A program made the translations under genes and the position numbers. This document shows, one piece after another, positions 61,559 to 64,000 of a stretch of 64,000 bases of DNA. The notes below the pieces were generated by a model. The model did no database searches, had not been told where the DNA came from, and saw only the letters and a program-made list of their open reading frames with translations. The first letter of the stretch is position 1. Each line of letters begins with the position of its first letter. This DNA is from Nothophaeocryptopus gaeumannii (taxonomy: Eukaryota; Ascomycota; Dothideomycetes; Mycosphaerellales; Mycosphaerellaceae): assembly GCA_031771865.1 (NCBI GenBank), contig JASISA010000007.1, positions 1,054,001-1,118,000 on the forward strand, in the 5' to 3' direction.

Positions 61559-63163
61559 CTAGCGCATCATCATCTTGATCATCTTGTGCGCAGCCTCTGC
61601 ACCTTCCTCTGAAGGAGAGCTCGCCGTACCCTCTGCTTGTTGCGGGTCTAGAAATTGTTAGCGAATGTTTACAGACGGTCTCAGATCTCGAGTGGACTTG
61701 CTTGGATAATAGTATGCAGTCACGGCGATCAGGGCATACACGAAAACGCAAAGTGCACCCTCAAGGTAGTCGCTCTTTTCATCTCTAAGAAAATTGCCGA
61801 CCACTATGATGGCAAGAATGAGCACAATGGCGTCGAAGAGCTCGAAGTTCAGCGTCAAATCGTTTCCGATGCCCCACCCAACGAGCACGACCAGCGGAGT
61901 GTTGAGTAGCGCAGTCTGAATGCTGGCTCCCAAGACATGGCTCAGCGCGAAGTTCATCTGGTTGTCGTACGCTTCATCAACAGCAGTGATGTGTTCGGCT
62001 ACTTTTTCGACGATTGGCACCAAGATCAGACCCACCAGAGCATCTGAGACGCCTCGTTCGTTGACCAGATACTCAATTTCATTGACCAAGAAGACCGCCA
62101 TAAAGCTGACAAACATCAAGGCCAGCAGAAGCGCGAGAATGCTCTCCGTGAGTGTGAGCTTCGGCTTTGCCAGGTCTCGATGTCTATCGTGGTCGCGCTG
62201 CTCGTCCGCCTCAAGGATGTCTTCGTACAGGCCGTGGTGACTATGAGCCTGAAACCAGACGTAGACGCAGAACGCAATCAGGAGCACAATTGCCGTTGCA
62301 CGAGAGATGTGGATCGTAGCTGACTCGATTTGCTCCGTGGTAGTATTCTCGTTTCCGTAGAGTGTGTTGTAGAAGACCGTTGGGATGATGAGACCCATTC
62401 CGGCGACGAGCATCAAGTTAGAACCCACTTCGGAGATGGCCTCATGGAAGGTCTGCTGCGGATGGAAGATGCCACCGACGAAGAAGCACAGACCCAGACA
62501 GAACAATAAGTTGGCCAGAATCGATCCTAGAATCGCAGCGCGAATGACAGCGTAGGCTTGGTTTTGCACAAGCAGCACCATGAACAGGATGATCTCGACA
62601 ACACTTCCAAACGTCGTCTCCAGCATGACACCAGCCACCTTTGGAAGCTTCCTCGCAAGCTCTTGACCAGCAAAGCCGACCAAGTTCGCAGCCGGCACCA
62701 TTCCTATGTATGCGGTGATGAAGATCCAAAGTTCGTGTTCTCGGTAATTGAAGTACAGCACCAACGCGGCAATGGTGAAAGGCCAGAGCACATTAGTCCA
62801 TTTACTCGCCGTACAAGACGAAGCCCAGCATATGGTAAAGAACTTGATCGGATGGAACCAACTACGGCCACTCTCTCCGTCAGGCTGAATACCGCGTGTG
62901 ACTCTGTGTCCGTTGTGATTGATGCGATGCCCATGCTCGTTGTACTGCGGTAGCGACGAGCCGCGAGAGTGTCCCTTTTCTTGATCTCGCGTGCCATCGT
63001 GGCCAGTGCCGGCTCCTTGGTGGTGGTCAACTGTGTCTGGATGCGCGTCCTTACGTCGGAAGACTCGTGCTCGGCTACTGCGATTCCGGGTGATTCCAGG
63101 ACTGGGTGCGTGTGTGTTTGGGGGAGGCCCGCCATTCTCACGTCTAAGTTCTGGCTCGACCAT
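61559..63163 (-). CDS. CAX-family cation (Ca2+)/proton exchanger
   Basis: Predicted 516-residue membrane protein from exons 61702-63163 and 61559-61647. The 54 nt intron uses a GC donor (A|GCAAGT) and gives YYYPNPQQAEG. A long hydrophilic, His/Arg-rich N-terminus precedes about 11 membrane helices. The c-1 region reads VMLETTFGSVVEIILFMVLL where typical VCX1-like proteins have GNxxELI. The c-2 region reads IVEKVAEHITAVDEAYDNQMNFALSHVLGASIQTALL. Acidic residues are kept at the ion-binding helices, but the usual GN is changed. An acidic central loop (EDILEADEQRDHDRHRD) is present. The best guess is a vacuolar Ca2+/H+ exchanger; other ions such as Mn2+ or Na+ are possible because of the divergent motif. 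Confidence 0.85.
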
Positions 63164-64000
63164 CGTGCTTGGAGATGTTGGCGGTGAAGCTTAATCTGGC
63201 TTCGTCGATGGCTGTAGTCGAGGTAGGTGAAGTCGAAGTCGTGATCGTGGAATATGTACAGCGTCTGCGAGCAGTTCCAGCCTGCAGGGCGGACGGGAGT
63301 GAAGTGAAGAACTGGGTGGAATATCAGCCGTTAGTCGTTTGCTCGTCGTCCGGCGCACGAGGCGCAGCTCTAAAAGGAGAGAGGTGAGGTCTCAGCGGCT
63401 GAGCCGGTGGTTCAATGCCTGCTACAGTATTGGTATGTCGGTATACGAAGCTCAGGTGTCGGAGAGATATCCGTGCTGGGGAGGTCGGGAGTAGTGACAA
63501 CGAAGAAGATGATACGCTGTTTCCTACCATTCCGGTACTTCGTACCGCGAGGCTTCAGCTGGGGTGCTTGTACTTGATTCTTCAACGAGGCTTGTTACGC
63601 TTGTCCCGCCAAGGTGCTTGACGTGTTTTGGTGCAGCCACGATCGGCGCCTCTCATTTTGGAGCGAAGTTCACACGCACAGGCTTCCCTGGGCCCATCCG
63701 CTCCAGACTTTCCGCCGTCAGCCACCCTACGAACTCCTTCAGATGCAGGTCATTGTCCTACGAACTCCTCCTCGTCTCAATCAGCTTCATCAAATACATC
63801 CCTTCCACCCCGTCTTCTCTCATATTTGCTTGTTCGTCATGAACACATCACACAGCTCAGCTGAACGTAAGCTGCATCGCGTGCATTGCCAAGAGGCAGC
63901 ACTACCTTGATTTGAGGAAAACAGTGCGCCTTGAAACCTTCTTCCAAACGCCACGATTGGACGAGAGATCAGCTCTGGGATCAGGGCAAGGACTGCGAAC
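63164..64000. other. 3' flank of the window
   Basis: Contains the upstream region of the exchanger and about 800 bp without a recognised gene. Two overlapping short frames at 63564-63910 share no protein-like motif. Confidence 0.4.

Noticed and set aside
1..64000. CRISPR arrays, rRNA, tRNA genes or bacterial-type operons
   Set aside because: No spaced direct-repeat arrays, rRNA blocks or convincing tRNA folds were noticed; gene structure is fungal. A tRNA scan could not be run.

Overview
This is a fragment of a filamentous ascomycete (Pezizomycotina) chromosome. The gene set looks like a Dothideomycete, but that class assignment is an inference. The support is short 50-60 nt introns, RTR1, BRR2, PWP1, ORC3 and CTR homologues with fungal architecture, fungus-specific families (Vps3844/DUF3844, KRE9/KNH1, DUF3176, LPxELR F-box-like proteins, fungal transcription-factor domains), and transposons decayed by RIP-like C-to-T mutation.

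Layout. 1-6.5 kb holds the actin-patch SH3 protein BBC1/MTI1 (minus) divergent from the RNA polymerase II CTD phosphatase RTR1. 6.5-13.9 kb is an erosion zone: a broken transcription factor, a broken berberine-bridge-type FAD oxidase, a relic secreted zinc metalloprotease and the first, dead copy of a three-gene tandem array of F-box-like genes. Its two better copies follow at 14.3-16.6 kb. 17-36.9 kb is a housekeeping block: a putative mitochondrial protein, Vps3844-like, an unknown TPR-like protein, a cupin, a GNAT acetyltransferase, ORC3, a CTR copper transporter, PWP1, BRR2 and a ChaC-type gamma-glutamylcyclotransferase with a predicted 5-nt microexon. 37.4-38.5 kb holds two gene fragments back to back: the first exon of an amidohydrolase and the internally deleted end of a Zn2Cys6-type factor.

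39.7-52.6 kb is the most striking part. One DUF3176 membrane-protein gene (minus strand) has been split by two hAT-superfamily insertions. The larger is 10,425 bp with 8-bp target duplications (AATGGCAG). Inside it sit a 6.8 kb Ty3/Gypsy chromovirus (5-bp duplication CTATT, LTRs differing by one base) and two solo LTRs (AAACT, CTAGT). The smaller is a 592 bp non-autonomous hAT with duplication CCCACTGC. Removing both elements with one duplication copy each restores a gene whose exons sum to exactly 600 codons. The chromovirus also carries an intact 197-codon antisense gene encoding a six-cysteine plus coiled-coil protein of unknown function.

53-64 kb returns to genes: a flavin monooxygenase with an NTF2-like N-terminus, two NTF2/SnoaL-like proteins, a class I methyltransferase, a STEEP1/UPF0428-like protein, a KRE9/KNH1 cell-wall protein and a CAX-type cation/proton exchanger.
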